A model generated the notes under the pieces. The model was not told the DNA's origin. It ran no database searches and saw only the letters and a program-made list of their open reading frames with translations. A DNA stretch of 64,000 nucleotides. Origin: Phascolomyces articulosus (taxonomy: Eukaryota > Mucoromycota > Mucoromycetes > Mucorales > Lichtheimiaceae). The translations under genes were made by a program, and so were the position numbers. The stretch covers positions 620,001 through 684,000 of the forward strand of contig JAIXMP010000022.1 in the NCBI GenBank assembly GCA_025677815.1. Reading direction: 5' to 3'. Of this stretch, positions 1 through 12,585 are shown in pieces. The stretch's first letter is position 1; the number at the start of each line of letters is the position of its first letter.

Positions 1-1349
1 AACACATTATCTTTAACTACCACGACGTTTTCTAATGGAATAAATTATATATAACAGTTGTTTTTATCTTGTAGAGTATAACAACACCAACAGCACACTC
101 CCATGTATAATATATCAAACCTAACTCCTCTTTGTCGGGCCATTAATGCAGGAGAAAGAAAGAATAAAAAAAAGCCTGGTTTGCTTTATAAAAGAAGAAT
201 AGTAAATCTATTATTTATGTACGTGTGTATTGTTGCCATATCTAATATCATTTAGATACTATTACTACTACATTTATTCATTGATAAGTACTTTTAGTTT
301 TCAGATCGTCGTCATTTTTACAACCCTTCTACTACTTACTCTGTTGATCATTTTATTTTAGCCTCAAACAAATTCAAAAGGTTCCCTTTTTTTTATGTGT
401 ACTTTCTACAAATAATTCAATAATTATTATTTACATAATATGAAAAGAATTCATTTTTTCTATACAACAACATGATATAATAAATTTATTGAAAGATACA
501 CCTTTGAAGTGTAAAAGGTCGAATCATTTGAAAAGGAGTTGTATATAACGGATTCCATTTTTCGGACTTGACGGATATTTTTTTACCGAGATTGTATGTG
601 CTTTTTGGGGGATATTTAGAACTTAAAGGAAATCAAAGGGAGAAATCTAATATAAGAATATTATCAATGCACCACATTATCAAATATTTTTCTTTCATTC
701 TATTTACCAATAAGACTTGGAATTGATTATTACATAAGGAGGTGTCGACCATCTTTTTATATATTCATTCTCTTGATCTCTTGATCTCTTTTTTTTCCTT
801 TGCAGTATAATTACTCAGATATGACAAAAATCGTTGATGTAAATGATTTGATGAATACTCACTTACACACGTAACTAACATATATATGTCAGTCGGATCT
901 GCTTTACAAATCTAATACTGAATTATAATCAACCGTTGCTATGCTATTTACAATAAACATGCTTTTGTTATTTTTGGAATATTAAACGTTGTGTATTCGC
1001 GTCCCTCCTTCATAAAAAAAAAACTGTGGTTATTTGCTGTTATTGTTATATAAATGTTTTTATAAGCGTTACTAGTATATATTACAACGCTTGTTGAATA
1101 AATAATCATATCGCAAAATATATCAATTGTTTTTTTAAAAAAAATATATAAATATGTATAATCTTACAATTGTTTGTTTTATAAAGAAAAATGGTCTTCG
1201 TGAGATTTTTTTTTTTTTGGTTGGTAATCATACAGCAACACAAGAGTGCTTATTGGTATACAAAAGAACCAACGTATATCAAACAAATATAATGAGGTTG
1301 TCTTTTTTATAAGGGAAAAAAGGGAACGGGTATATCCAATTCTTTTTTT
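1..1349. other. AT-rich intergenic, downstream of the channel gene
   Basis: This stretch is A/T rich with many short homopolymer runs and stops in all frames. It holds the 3' flank of the minus-strand channel gene that ends at 1350. I see no exon-like segment bounded by splice sites and no RNA gene. Confidence 0.5.
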
Positions 1350-3238
1350 TTAGACTGCTCCATAACCAGTCCTGTTGTTGTTAATGTTACTGTAGCTGGC
1401 ACTATTGAAACTGTTGGGTAAAACTACACGAGATCGTCGTTCCGGGTGGTGATAATACATTTTACGAGCGGCCGTTTCATCTTCTTCAGAAGAGGAGGTA
1501 TCCACACTACTTGCTTCTTCATCTTCTAATAATACTTCTTGTTGACCATCGGGATATTGCAATATACCATTTTGAGGAGACGTCGAATAGAGCAGCGGTT
1601 GGCGCTCATTACTGTTGTTGTTATTGTTATAACTCGTTGTATCTACTTCACCAATGGATAACATGGAAGATTCAGCATCAATAGGTGTTAACGGACTACT
1701 GCATATACTATCATTTGATAAATAACGTGTTGGTTTATTCATTGTCGTACCACTGATATTCACATCTTCTGAATAATGACTTGATCGTCGATAATTTCTT
1801 GCCGCAACAGGTAGCCATAAATGAGGTAAATGGCCTAATAATGCTGGATGTCCATATTTTTTCATTCCTGTATTAAGGATACCATCTACCAACGTCATGG
1901 GTGGTTGACGGAAATCAGTATGGATTGTAGGCGCTGCTATATAATCATCTTGATCTAATACAGTGCGTCGCCGTCGTAATGTCGTTCGGTTAGGAAAATC
2001 ACGAGCAAAGGAGAGTCGTGTCGTTCGTTCAGATGTTGAAGGTTGTGGGTCATTGTTATTACTGCTCTTATGATTATTAACAGCACCGGCGACAGATGGG
2101 TCAATGACTGTAGTCTCAGCAGTACCAAGCCGTTGAGTGAGTAATTGTAATGGTAAAATACGTGTGCTACGTAAATAAGCGGCATCCATGGTTAATTTAA
2201 ATCCAATCGTCAAAAAGATCAATGGCCAACATAAAGCTGCCAATGGATAGGCCTTTCTAAGCAAAAATAATCCACTCGACATGATTTCGAATAATAATAA
2301 ACCAACAATGATACGAGAAAATATCCTTGGCCACATACGTCCTGCCACTTCATATGAATGGAAAAACACTATATATTTTTTCGTTAATTATTGTATGTTT
2401 CTCCTTATGTATATGTAGAATGCATATAGATATGAGTGTGAATGAGTCGATACAGCTACTCAATTTTAATTCTTTTCTACACGTACCATAGAGAAGTTGA
2501 TATTTGAATACCACATAGGCAAAACAATAATAAAGTGTACCAAATATAAGAATAATAGGTGCACTAGTGGAATATACCAAGATCACGACAAACATAAAAA
2601 CGGGAGCAGGATATCCCCATCCATAATTATATACACGAGGTGCAGAAGTTTCAGCGTAATCACGTGGGGTTCTGCAAAAGGTACGCCAGCAGAGCTGAAG
2701 AATAACAGCGCCAATTTGTAACATTTGAATTGGAAGCCTAATCAATCATATATCCAGAGGCTCTTCATTTAATAGATAGTCCTTTATCATTGTTTTTAAA
2801 CTATTATATAACAAAGAACATTTCATACTTACAACATAAAGCAATGCAATACGGTATAATTCACAAAAAATGGTGCGACTTGTCCCAAGCTGGATGCGAG
2901 TATATTTGCAATTTGTTTGGGATCTTCAATCATATCAGTCAGTGTTTTGAAAAGTGTACTAGTGACTGTGAACACAAGTAGCAAGTTGAATAACAAAAAG
3001 AAAAAGTGTCTATATTACAAAATAAAACAGTTATTATGCGTATACTTATGATACTATACTCTTTTACTAATAAGATGACACCATTGTTCCCTTCAACAAA
3101 AATATAAACGTACTTGCTAAAACTAGATTCTTCTGCTTCGCTTCTGGATTGGAATCCTTCGATGTGACTTAAAACTATATTATATTATGAAGAATAACAT
3201 GAGCCAATTCGTTTTTGTTAATATCCAATGATCACAAA

Positions 3239-3273
<35 letters not shown>

Positions 3274-5598
3274 ACTCACTATTCACAATAACTGGTAAGA
3301 TAGCCATAAAAATCACAACAGCAAGAGTCGGTAAGAAACCCACGACAATTTGATGAAGGATCTTGCTCTTGGCTGCTAAATCGATCAACCATGGGAAATA
3401 GTTTTGTAATGATCGTTCACTCGTCAACGCTGAAAAGTAAGATATGGGGAACACCCAGAAAAATACGAGGAAGATTAAAATACAGAAAATAACAGCTTTA
3501 CGAATGGATCTCTCACGTCCATGCATAGCAATATTTTCCCATAAAACATTGCGTGGTTCAGCAGCTAATTCTGCATTCAATCGGAATGGCGTTGAGTCAA
3601 TAAGCACTTGAGTAGCAATACACTAAACAGAAGGGATATCAAGATATATTATTGTTTTTGTTATTATTATTTTTTTTCTTGTAAAAAGCAATATTCATAT
3701 TAACCCTCATTTTCTTTATATTTATATAATAGGAAACTTACTGCGCTAACACTATGTTCAAAAGTAACAAAACCAACACTGGTAGGAACGAATTTGCCAC
3801 GTCTACGTGCTTTTTGTACAATCTCATCCATTTCATTAAACTTTTTGGTATAATAATCAATAGCATCAACGGGTTTTCCCATCAATCCCATGAATCCAGT
3901 ACGAACTGTAGGTCGTCGACTTTTTTTGCTTCTATCAACATGATTTCCATAAGATGGTAATGTACGGTTGTTGGCTCCACTGCCATTGCTATTATTCAAT
4001 CCTGTAGCATTAAAAGTATCCCATTCAATAGGTTGAAGGCCGGGAGGATCGCGTTCCGCTTCACTCAACAATCGATCTGCATCATACATTGGATCCTTGC
4101 AAGGATTACCCCAGTATTTTGTATATGCATTTTCCAATAATCGTAGATACATGGCACGTTCCTTGATACAATCCATCAAACGATCTACATGACGAATGAT
4201 ATGGACCGATTCAACAACACCAATACCCAGTTGTTCAAAATATTCGGCCAATCGACGATCTGATCGGAGATGTTGTGGAATACCAGTGACAAGAATGGTA
4301 CGTGATGGTAATGTCTTTGCAAGTCGAAGCAGGAATTGACGTCGAAGTCGAACATAATCGCGATAATTGAGAAATGTGAAATAGAATGTTGCAAAACAAA
4401 AGAAATAGGTGAAAAACAAATACACCCACAGGTAAGAAGGCGAATAATAAGATATTTCTTGTTCATCCTCTTCTGGGTTTTCGGGATCAGTTGAATTTCC
4501 AAGTAGATCACCACCCATGCGGCTGACAGGTAGCAAGACAACGGTACCGAAAAATCCGCATAAACCAAACAATTTAACGCCCATCAAAAGAAATTGAAGC
4601 ATCTAAAAAAGAATTTACCCCCAACCCCAACAAACAAACAAAACGAAACCTTAATTACCTTAAACATATTTACACACAATCATATCTTTATTTCATGGAA
4701 CCAGTGTTTCCTTCTCCCCCCCTCTCTTTTTTTTCCGTCTTTAAAAATAAAAATAAACTTACCACAACAGCATCTAGGCCAACCTTTTCCAATACAACAG
4801 AATGCGGAGTTGTGATCACTGGCCAAATCCATCCCAAAAACGATGTTGGTAGTTTTGTAGGTGCATGTCTAAATTTTATGTAAGTAAATTTTTGCTCTAT
4901 TAAAAAAAATCCCTGTATTTTTATATAACATTTCTTTTCTTACTTTTTCATGCGTAATCGAGGAGAATACATTGCTGTCCATCTTTAGTAATGAAAAACA
5001 ATATAATTAAATTGATAAGTTTTCTCTCTTTTTTTTTCATATGGATAAAGTAGTAGAAGCAGTATAGATTTATATATAAAATATAAACTAAATCCAATCG
5101 ACCCGTTACCGTGTTCTTAAAAAACAAAATAAGATAAAGCATAGAAAGCCTACGGAACCACAAAGTACGAGCTGAGCAGGAAGACCAGTCACTGATTTCG
5201 AATTATATAATGGCGTTCCAGGAATCGGATTGTCATTACACGCAAAGATGCCAGGACAAAAGTCGAACGGAAACTTGGACGTCCCAAAAGTAACGTTACG
5301 ATCCTGTAAACTTGATAAATCTATCAAGTTGGAAAAGTCCATGTAGCAATTAAGGTCGGTAAATAACAGAGAAGGGCAAGGAAAGGGAGAAAGAGAGAGA
5401 GGAAAAAAAAAGAACTTACATATATTCTCTTTTTCTTTCTTGTGTAGCCCTAGAAAGTCTCGGCGCTGCTCCAGCCAGTTGTAGTGACGCGGGCCGTGTG
5501 ATTCCGGTTTGCAGGATTACACTACATGCGTTTCCGACATTTCCGTTGCTTATTGCTAAGTTTGGTGTTGTTACCATGCAACCATTGTAATATGACAT
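1350..5598 (-). CDS. CSC1/OSCA-type calcium-permeable cation channel (DUF221/RSN1 family), 10 exons
   Basis: The family forms osmosensitive, calcium-permeable cation channels and lipid scramblases in plasma or internal membranes. Exons that join in frame: 5598-5420, 5310-5110, 4982-4944, 4868-4763, 4602-3742, 3622-3280, 3174-3114, 3009-2833, 2737-2487, 2368-1350, giving about 1078 residues, within the usual fungal range. Visible hallmarks in order: an extracellular N-terminus and TM1 ending LFCFLRTRW; the FLGWIWPV and LEKVGLDAVV motifs; the cytosolic RRM-like loop beginning SRTILVTGIPQHLR; the PTSVGFVTFE strand; then the membrane core with WENI, RKAVIF, IEGFQSRSEAEESSFSK and a GYPAPVFMF-type segment. 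The C-terminal tail (about 250 residues) is hydrophilic, Ser/Asn-rich and acidic. Exons 3-10 are secure. Exon 1 and the 3' splice site of exon 2 are less certain: the chosen AG at 5311-5312 is the one that keeps frame. Confidence 0.93.
3242..3271. repeat. A30 homopolymer in a channel-gene intron
   Basis: Thirty consecutive A residues on the plus strand read as T30 on the coding strand. The run starts a few bases after the GTGAGT donor of exon 6 of the channel gene. Its length is likely to vary between isolates. Confidence 0.9.
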
Positions 5599-8480
5599 CT
5601 TGTTTTTTAGTACTACAAGTAAAGAAAAAAAAATACCGGATTATAATCGTTCTTATGATATTGGCTGTATTGTGATTACTAAATGATACTTTTTTTTACT
5701 GTTTTTATATTAGTTCATCGATAATAGTATATATTGCAACCACACGACCTTTCGTTCTCTATATACTATAGATAAAGATGCAAAATTTAATCATTCTTCT
5801 AAAATATCATCAGTTGCCAAAAGGATAAATAATGTATACTCTATACAACTCCCCTCCCTGTCGTGTAAGAAGGATATGCTTTTAAAACATCTGGAGATGA
5901 TTTCACTGACTATACTCTTTAGGAATGAGGAAATAATAAGATATCCAACATTTAAATTTAATTCTTTAATAAAATAATTGTATTAGGCTACTGGTAACCT
6001 GTTACAGTTTTTTTGCGAATAATATATTGATAGCACGTAATTAGTGATAACTTCACAAAAACCCATAGCAGTTTAGTAGAAGTTTTATTCAATGTTAAAA
6101 TAAAAAAGAAGAGCTCTGGGATTTTTATTATCAGATATTATATATAATTAACCTGTAACATGGTGCTTTTTTTTTTACAATGTTGGAAAGTAAATAATTA
6201 TGAAAACCTCACGATCACACTTGACACATGTCATTCTTTATCATCTGATGGCGTTTCTTATCAAGAACATGGACGTATAATTAATTGTATCTGCAACATA
6301 ACTGTTGCATTCGAAAGTATTAAGACATTTTACCATATTATCAAGCCAAAAGTCGCCATTCTACTGTTATTATTTACATAATATGCGCTACAATTTCATA
6401 GTATAATAGTAACTCAGAGCAATTCTTTATGATAGCATAATAATATATAAAAAAATATTTATTGGATCAAATATTTTTGTTTTTTTGTGACTATAATCGA
6501 GTAAAAGGCAATCAGAGTTAATTATAAATCATAGGCCGAGCATCTTGTAATAATCGCCATTTTTTTTTTTTTGATAGCTGGATGATAGCTGCCTTTCACT
6601 CTAGGCCCTTTTCCTTTAAATTCTATTTCGGAAAGAAGTACACATCAATCAAAACCGTGAACGTTTTCTGTCAGTTCATTACATCTTAAATATCGTGCAA
6701 AATCGCGCCTTGTCATAGGATGGACGACACCAACCCAAAATCTCATTTGTAAGAGTATAAAGCGAGTTAACATTCGAAGCTCACTATTGATTGCGCGAAG
6801 AATACCGCCGTGTAATTTTTGGCTTGATGATGGTACTGTATACTTTCCTCAAGAGAGAAGATGGTTTTATCACTTTTATGGCCCGGCAGTCGAACCTTAA
6901 GTGTAATGTTCCAATGGGGGTTTCCACGGTGGCAGCGGCGGCTAGTACTATCCTTCGATTCTTTCTTGAGGAATAGGTGGAAGATCATCATATTCTAGTT
7001 TAAATGGGGTTTTGACGTCGTATTGTTCATTTGTCATTCCACCGCACGTTATTTTCATAATGAATCCATCAATGGTATAATTTGAAATGATGTGTATATA
7101 CCAAAATCAAAATGTTCTCCGTGGATACCCGTTCACGATGGAAGCCTAAAATGGCGAATTGGGATGTCTTTACTTGCTCTGTTTACATCAAAATCATAGT
7201 GACGATGATTGGATAAACTACGAGGATATTGGTGTACGTACTGTCGATAGATGCCAAAACACAGAATGGAAATATCCATTTTTGCCAAATCACCATAAAA
7301 CTGTATCATTAAATCTAATGCTGATTATCTGTTGCGATCAATAGTGGCAAGCTGGTTCGTTACGTGCCGAGGAAAAATAAAATATTAGCAAGTGCAATTA
7401 CTGAACTATATGGATCTATACAAGTTCGTGTATGTGCATGAAGCAAAATACTACATGCTTTCAATTCTGGAGCAGACAATTGAAAGAAATTTTGATGTTT
7501 AGATTGGAGTAGGTACCACCACATGTGAACATCTTGTCCAATAAAAAGTATTTTGGATGACATTAAATACTCTCTTAAGGACCACATTTGCTTTGCTCAT
7601 TGAGATTTAATTAGGATAGACGAACGATTTACGTCATAAAATACTGATCGCTTTTCCATAATTTCATGGACACTGTCGTTAATTCATGTACCAATGCTAT
7701 GGTGCAGTAAGCCTTACTGTATACTGTTTTCATATGCTGTTCTATTGTATTGTAATCTACTTTCTGTTGACTATTGTCCTTGAGACACATTCGGTCATAC
7801 CAAATGTATTTGATAATAAAATCATTGCGATTTGTTGAATAAAACCTTCAAATTTGATAATTTTGACTCTATGCGGAATCCGTTTTCTGCCTCTTGGTTC
7901 CTTCTGGACAATTTTGGGTGGATAGATAATCTTATGCTTGCCTTGATCGATAACCGGGTGCTGCTTGTTTAATTTTCCAGTGATTTTATCTTGGATAACG
8001 TCACCCGATTGACTCTATGCATAAGATAAAACACAATACCCTTCGTTTACTGGAGAACCTAGTATGACTTTCATGTCTGATGTACGAACTAGCTAACTCG
8101 GTATACATCCTGGTTTTGGTATTACCAAGGGAATCCTCTTGGGTTACTGAATATGACGATGGGCACTTTCAGGGACTATCATATGTCCAGGATGTCCAAA
8201 AGATTGGATCCGTCTCCACTCAGTATAGTCACTGAATTACCTGGTCTTGTATGTAATACACATTTTGCCTATTCGTTGTTTAATAATAAGGGATAATAAA
8301 TAAAATTCGTACCACTTCTACTTTGAATTTGAAGGAATTACAAATAAGGATAAAACTTACAGCTGTTTACTGCCATACAGACTAATTTTCAGCCCGAAAG
8401 AAACCCCCCGACGATGGGCTTTTCTTTCCGCCTTATATGTGTTATTGAAAAATAGTAGAGGGATATATATGTATGAATAT
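5599..8480. other. Gene-poor stretch with decayed coding remnants
   Basis: The first 900 bases are AT-rich and probably hold the channel-gene promoter. From about 6.5 to 8.3 kb, base composition rises toward coding levels and short open stretches appear in several plus-strand frames, for example 6791-6976, 7159-7344 and around 7400-7700, broken by frequent stops and frame changes. This looks like old, degraded coding sequence rather than random intergenic DNA. I do not recognise the ancestral family and propose no function. Confidence 0.35.
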
Positions 8481-8584
8481 TTTTAATAGACTTATATATC
8501 AGTTATTATTTTTCTTATGTGAATAATGTCTCTGTTATATAGAAATAATACAATTACATGTATATATAAGCTACATATTATACG

Positions 8585-9470
8585 TACATCAGTTTTTTCA
8601 TCAAGACCAATCAGCAGATTCACCAAGTCTTCTTGGGCACTTTTCCTGGCAGAAAAAAGTTTTAATAAAGTTTCACGTCGATAAAAGTGACAATTATATC
8701 GTTCATGGATCACGGATGCTATTACTATTATTGTTTTTAATCAAGTTAGAATTTATAAATACAACTGCAATAATACAAACTTATACATTGTCAAATATAA
8801 GATCATACATACTCGATATGATAAACGCTTAAAGCACAAATGTACTCTTTAGAACTGTTTGAGTTTGAAACAGTTGCTGGATATTGTCGTAAGATAGTAT
8901 AAATGCCTTCGAGGTCCGGTATCACATCTTCATCTGGATGAAGCCTTGATATTACGTCAGAATATTCTCTCCGCATATTTTTTTCCTTCTGCTGAGCCCA
9001 CTTAAACATTGACTTCTCGTTAAAAAATACAATCATCATAAACAACAAGTATTACATTTGAAATTCGTCCGTTGATAAGAGAAATAATGAGATATTACAT
9101 AAAGTACTTACTGGTACTGATGATTTGTATATCCAATGACATGAGTGTCACGATCTTGTTTAGCTGGGAAAGGATCTCATGTGTCAACTGCCGTGACAAG
9201 GGATCTTATACTAGTACCTAGAGCATATACAATTTAAAAAAATAACTTAGTTGTTGGTTTACTTTTTTCTTGAATCATCTTTAACATATGCCATCCAATA
9301 AAGTGATATCTTTACCTGGGTCGACAGACGCAGTTCTTTGCTGAAGAACATGTGGTGTCAAGCCTTGCGGCTCTTTTGAAATATGGTACATTCCTGCTGC
9401 CAGTTGCCAACATTGATATTACGAGAAAAGAATTTTACTTCTTTGGAGGAACTAGGTAAATATTCTATAA
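8585..9470 (-). pseudogene. Exon remnants of an unrecognised minus-strand gene
   Basis: Several segments read as coding on the minus strand and end at plausible donors. About 9430-9318 ends at GTAAAG. About 9210-9113 includes DRDTHVIGYTNHQYQ and ends at GTAAGTAC. About 9035-8816 includes MRREYSDVISRLHPDEDVIP and ends at GTATGTATG. About 8722-8591 includes RRETLLKLFSARKSAQEDL and ends at GTACGTAT. In-frame stops interrupt the first two segments, so the locus is probably dead. The family is not recognised. It may be a lineage-specific gene of the kind seen at 9.8-14.3 kb, but that is a guess. Confidence 0.35.
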
Positions 9471-9857
9471 ATGTAGGTAAATACATGTATTGTTAATGAT
9501 ATTTTAAAGAACATAGTATTATCCCCATGTTATAAAAAAAAAATTACCTTCAGAATAATCAATTTACAGTAGTTACAATGTTTAAGCAAAAGAGTAACCC
9601 AGCTATCATATTTTTTTTTAAAAAAAAAGTGAGAATGGACCTGGTCTTTTTTAATACAAAACATGCCCTTGCTTCGTTCAACATTTTCAGAAATTTAGAG
9701 TAACACTTTACTTTCATTAGACAGTAGGTTGAACCATCAATTGTTTATAAGCTAATCATTGTGCCTGTTTATCGAAATAACTAATTGTTTGAAAGGAATC
9801 CAAAATTTTAAAATACGCAGCGGCTCTTGTTTTTACAATCATGGCTACGATTAGCAG

Positions 9858-9945
9858 TGGCTCTTCCCGCAACGGCTCTTCTCGCAACGATTCTTCTCTC
9901 GATGACTCTTCTCTCGATGGCTCTTCTCACAACGATTCTTCTCCT
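9858..9945 (+). repeat. Imperfect short repeats encoding Ser-Ser-(Arg/Leu/His)-(Asn/Asp)-(Gly/Asp)
   Basis: A 15-base unit built on GGCTCTTCTCGCAACGATTC-like sequence recurs about six times with small changes. It gives the start of the interrupted gene a run of SSRNG, SSRND, SSLDD, SSLDG and SSHND pentapeptides. The opposite strand is open as an Arg-rich mirror, which is an artefact of the repeat. Confidence 0.6.
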
Positions 9946-10292
9946 AACACCCAAAAAAAAATTAACACTGGTAATAATAATTGCAGTAAATATCATTTGG
10001 ACCAAATATTAATAATATTAATTTGATTATTTCCATAGAAATATCTAATGTCATCAAGGAACTAGCCAATGAAAACAAAACTTTGATATACCAAAGAGTT
10101 ATCGATCATTTAACAGTGGTGTTTGCACAACAGTGCACTGATGCTGACTTCCTTAATAGGATGAAATCTGCTTTTATTAGAAAGATTGATGAAGTTACTA
10201 TATCTCATAACGTTGATATTGTAAGTAGCATTTAATATGCATTGTATAAATTAAAACACTATAACATAAAAGAGTGTACTCACTTTTCCTAA

Positions 10293-10315
10293 TATAGAGT
10301 CCGCGACATTAATTC
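10293..10315 (+). repeat. Left terminal inverted repeat of the Tc1-like element
   Basis: This 23-base repeat matches the reverse complement of 11482-11504 except for one T/A difference after position 16. The outer TA may be the target-site copy. Confidence 0.88.
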
Positions 10316-10520
10316 GTGGCAAAATTCAAATTCATAATACTCTATCATTTTTTGTTCTTTTTCCTTCAAACTTAAGCAACATATAGTTTACCTTCTGAAT
10401 GAGCTTTATAAAAAAAACTGGGATCAAATACAGTAATTATTTGTTATCCCCATATAGGAGAAGCATTTAGGACACAAAATTTTCAATAAAATCGGACTAG
10501 AAATTTTCATGCAAATTGTG

Positions 10521-11419
10521 TTATTCCTCATTGCTGATATCAGGATCACCAAACTCTTGACAAGGACCTACAAGAACACAACCATTTTCATGTCCACCAT
10601 GGTATACTTTACACTGATCAAAAGTTTTGTTCCAGACATACTGAAGAGCAGCATGATCAATACTTGCAAATTCCTGCAAAAGCCGGGTTCTCACTGAACC
10701 AACAGTGGGATTCTCTTCGGGATCAAAAGCAATTCGATTTTTTATAATACCCCATACACGTTCAATGGGTTGAAGTTCACAATGATAAGATGGTGTCTTT
10801 TTTACTTCATGTCCATACTTACGAGCAATTTTATGTTTGCTTGCTGTGGTGATCTAAATGCACATATGATTCATCAAGAAAAACCTCTGAGATTATAGGC
10901 ATATTGTTGGCGTTTAGATTTCCAATACGTTTTCTCAGGTATTTTTTTCGGAATTGGATATTTGCTGGAGTGTCGTGCAGGATATTGAGCTTGTTACCCT
11001 TTCCAAACTTGAAATTCATCTTGGTAAGGTGCATTTGTACAGTGCGTTTCGAGTATGAATATCCATTCTTTCGCAAAAAATCAGTAACGTGTTTTGAATA
11101 GGTTGGAATGCCTTTTGCATTGCGTTTACCAAGATATTCATGTACAAGATTGTATTCCTGTCGTGAAATTTCCTTCTTTGGCCGACCAAGCTGCGGTGTA
11201 ATCACCTTCTCCTCATCAGTCTTACAGAGTTGAATAGCCTTTCCTGCTGACCTAGTTGAGATACCAGCAAACTTAAAGTAGCTCGCGAGCTCCTAAGGGT
11301 GGCTTGTATCTTCCGGCCGAGATTTCCTCACATAAAGTGCGATGAATCTGCTTAATGGTCTCTCAAAGAGCAATGCTAAATTGTCTTTGTGTAGTGCTCG
11401 AAATTAGAGATGTTGTCAT
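10521..11419 (-). pseudogene. DDE transposase pseudogene (Tc1/mariner-IS630 type)
   Basis: Recognisable parts run from an ATG at 11419 to a stop at 10521. The N-terminal helix-turn-helix region includes an LGRPKKEIS motif and a winged-helix-like stretch ending YSYSKRTVQMHLTK. The first catalytic Asp region reads VFLDESYVH. The C-terminal block reads TPSYHCELQPIERVWGIIKN and contains the last acidic residue. Between HHSKQT (about 10830) and the C-terminal block, the segment carrying the second Asp is missing and the frame shifts. Two more frame disruptions lie near 11365 and 11280. The enzyme cannot be functional. Whether the ends could still be moved by a related transposase is unknown. Confidence 0.85.
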
Positions 11420-11481
11420 ATTATGAAAAAGGTACCATTAAAAAGCTCAAAACATCAGCAATTCAAAAATATACGTGTCAG

Positions 11482-11504
11482 GAATTATTGTCGCGGACTC
11501 TATA
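11482..11504 (-). repeat. Right terminal inverted repeat of the Tc1-like element
   Basis: Reverse complement of the left terminus. Directly after it the sequence reads TATAG then GTGAAAATT, so the right end recreates a usable 3' splice site (TAG) for the interrupted host intron. Confidence 0.88.
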
Positions 11505-12568
11505 GGTGAAAATTCGTCCTTGGAAAATGGTAGTGGAAGAAGTTCGAAACCAAACAGCTGCTCCTGCTTCTATCACCACTGGTTCTGTACGTCGAAAGAC
11601 TCCGCCTTTGAAAACACAAATGACTGAAATAGATAAATTTCCATTTGCAAATTGTATGAACAACTAGATAAAAAGTCATTATGGGTGTTGGATGTAACCA
11701 AGGACGAACTCACAAAGCAAGGTATACCGGTGATTTATACTTTTTCCGTCGAACAAAAAATCTATACGTTTGGTATGGACTTCCTATACAAACTGCAAGT
11801 ATAAGTATTTGGTTTGATATAGCTGGTTTAATTCATATCTTTTCAGCCTTCTCATTCTTCTCGATATTTTTTTTTCATTAGTCTCGCACATTCATACATT
11901 GTCGACGTTGACGATGCAAATTATGAAGATATATTCTCAAGGGAAGAGCTGGATGAAATGGAAGATGCTGGGGCCCTCTTTATTATTCCAGTCGACAGTG
12001 GTATTAATGAAAAACTCAAAGAACTAAGCAAATTGGTAAGTTAAATATGAAAGAAAAACAAGCTCATACAACCACTTTGACGTGACCATTATTTCTTATT
12101 GATATATCTTCTTTTTTATAATAAATAGAAAACCGCTAAGGAAGCTTACGACTTTGCCGTGACAAATCTCATAAAATATGATCCGAAGATGATGGCCTTA
12201 TGGTTTGGCTCCTCACGTCCATCATTGAAACTTCGTTCCAGTTCTTTAAAAAAATAATCACGATGTATCGACGCTAATGGAAACAGACAAACAATATTGC
12301 CTTTTTGGGTTCATTCATAAAATCTAATACAACAAAGAATATATGGGACATTGGGTAAGAGATCATGATACTTATCAGTACGATGGTTTTATAAATTGCC
12401 TGCAATGGATATTTTACTAATTTGTGCCTTTGTTATCTATATTAGAAAGGAAAAGGCAATTAATGCGAGTCCAATGACAACAAATAGTAAGCGAAAGCTA
12501 TCCAGTGTAGAGGAGATCATACGTAAAGCCATAGGACAAAAAGTGGATGCTGTATTTGTTGGAACAAG

Positions 12569-12583
12569 TATTGAGCTGAGGTG
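12569..12583 (+). repeat. Target-site duplication, left copy
   Basis: TATTGAGCTGAGGTG here recurs as TATTGAGCTGGGGTG at 13757-13771, one mismatch in 15. The two copies bracket the retrotransposon fragment exactly. Confidence 0.85.
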
Positions 12584-12585
12584 CC

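Larger units (their letters stand above)
10293..11504 (-). mobile_element. Degenerate Tc1/mariner-superfamily DNA transposon with terminal inverted repeats
   Basis: Both ends carry the same inverted terminus. The left end starts TATAGAGTCCGCGACA and the right end is its reverse complement. Over 23 bases (10293-10315 against 11482-11504) there is one mismatch. A TA dinucleotide flanks each side, as expected for TA target duplication by this superfamily. The interior holds a minus-strand transposase pseudogene. At about 1.2 kb the element is short for an autonomous copy because the middle of the transposase is deleted. It sits inside a predicted intron of the surrounding plus-strand gene. Confidence 0.85.

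Noticed and set aside
9808..10005. Arg-rich minus-strand frame
   Set aside because: Mirror of the Ser-rich repeats in the plus-strand gene. No independent evidence.
10904..11101. Plus-strand frame inside the Tc1-like element
   Set aside because: Antisense to recognised transposase sequence, with no domain.
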